From NCBI GenBank assembly GCA_011620465.1, contig WOZC01000043.1, forward strand, positions 1 to 21,325: DNA of 21,325 nucleotides, written 5' to 3'. A program made the translations under genes and the position numbers. This DNA is from Anaerolineaceae bacterium. Lineage in GTDB: Bacteria > Chloroflexota > Anaerolineae > Anaerolineales > Anaerolineaceae. The notes below the pieces were generated by a model. The model did no database searches. It had not been told where the DNA came from and saw only the letters and a program-made list of their open reading frames with translations. This document shows positions 21,286-21,325 of this stretch, piece by piece; the first letter of the stretch is position 1; each line of letters begins with the position of its first letter.

Positions 21286-21325
21286 ATGGTAAAAGCACTG
21301 ATTGAAACCCTAAGACCGAGGCAAT
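21286..21325 (+). CDS. Start of a probable UbiA-type decaprenyl-phosphate phosphoribosyltransferase (partial)
   Basis: Only 13 codons are in the window: MVKALIETLRPRQ, open to the end. This resembles the conserved N-terminus of UbiA-superfamily polyprenyl-phosphate phosphoribosyltransferases (typically ...ALI.T.RPRQWTKN...), which place phosphoribose on decaprenyl phosphate as the first step toward polyprenyl-phospho-pentose donors. It is read divergently from lepA with an extended -10 and an inverted repeat directly upstream. Such donors are what GT-C enzymes like those in the neighbouring operon use, so the context agrees, but 13 residues are too few for a firm family call and another UbiA member is possible. 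Confidence 0.5.
   Translation, partial: MVKALIETLRPRQ

Overview
The window looks like a chromosomal segment from a Chloroflexota bacterium, most likely class Anaerolineae. This rests on the RpoC N-terminus, on the pair of Chlor_Arch_YYY/DUF2298-type giant membrane proteins (a family I recall as largely restricted to Chloroflexi and some Archaea), and on several polytopic GT-C glycosyltransferases beside lepA. Composition appears moderate, a little under 50% GC by eye. No rRNA, tRNA, CRISPR, insertion sequence, phage gene or clear pseudogene was found. Coding is almost entirely on the minus strand, and nothing in the genes looks foreign relative to its neighbours.

Right edge (21157-21325): a 129-bp divergent intergenic region separates lepA (leftward) from the first 13 codons of a rightward gene whose N-terminus resembles UbiA-type decaprenyl-phosphate phosphoribosyltransferases. 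It holds a lepA promoter candidate, an 11-bp tandem duplication, a T-run and a perfect 9-bp inverted repeat that abuts the extended -10 of the rightward gene.

Centre (3133-21156): ten consecutive minus-strand genes are packed with gaps of 4 nt or less or with short overlaps, apart from one 26-nt gap. They look like a single operon of about 18 kb. In transcription order they are lepA (EF4), a flippase-like LPG-synthase-TM membrane protein, a GT4 glycosyltransferase, a class I methyltransferase, an FkbM methyltransferase, a GT-C protein (691 aa), a 1756-aa fusion of a GT39-like GT-C enzyme with a YYY/DUF2298 module, a stand-alone YYY/DUF2298 protein (880 aa), a GT-C-like protein with degenerate first-loop motifs (569 aa), and cmk (CMP kinase). 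Two housekeeping genes therefore bracket a membrane glycosylation cassette. A plausible reading is that the GT4 enzyme and methyltransferases act in the cytoplasm, the flippase-like protein handles a lipid-linked intermediate, and the GT-C/YYY proteins transfer sugars from polyprenyl-phosphate donors on the outer face. The adjacent UbiA-type gene would fit as a donor-making step. Substrate and product are unknown.

Left edge (1-2980): an orphan membrane histidine kinase (7TM-like/GAF/PAS/HisKA/HATPase) has an extended -10 immediately before its ATG, so its mRNA may be leaderless. Downstream of it lies the 5' end of rpoC, with its own consensus promoter (TTGACA-18-TATAAT), a roughly 95-nt leader containing a terminator-like hairpin, and a strong Shine-Dalgarno before a GTG start. 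The gene directly upstream of rpoC is this kinase, not rpoB.
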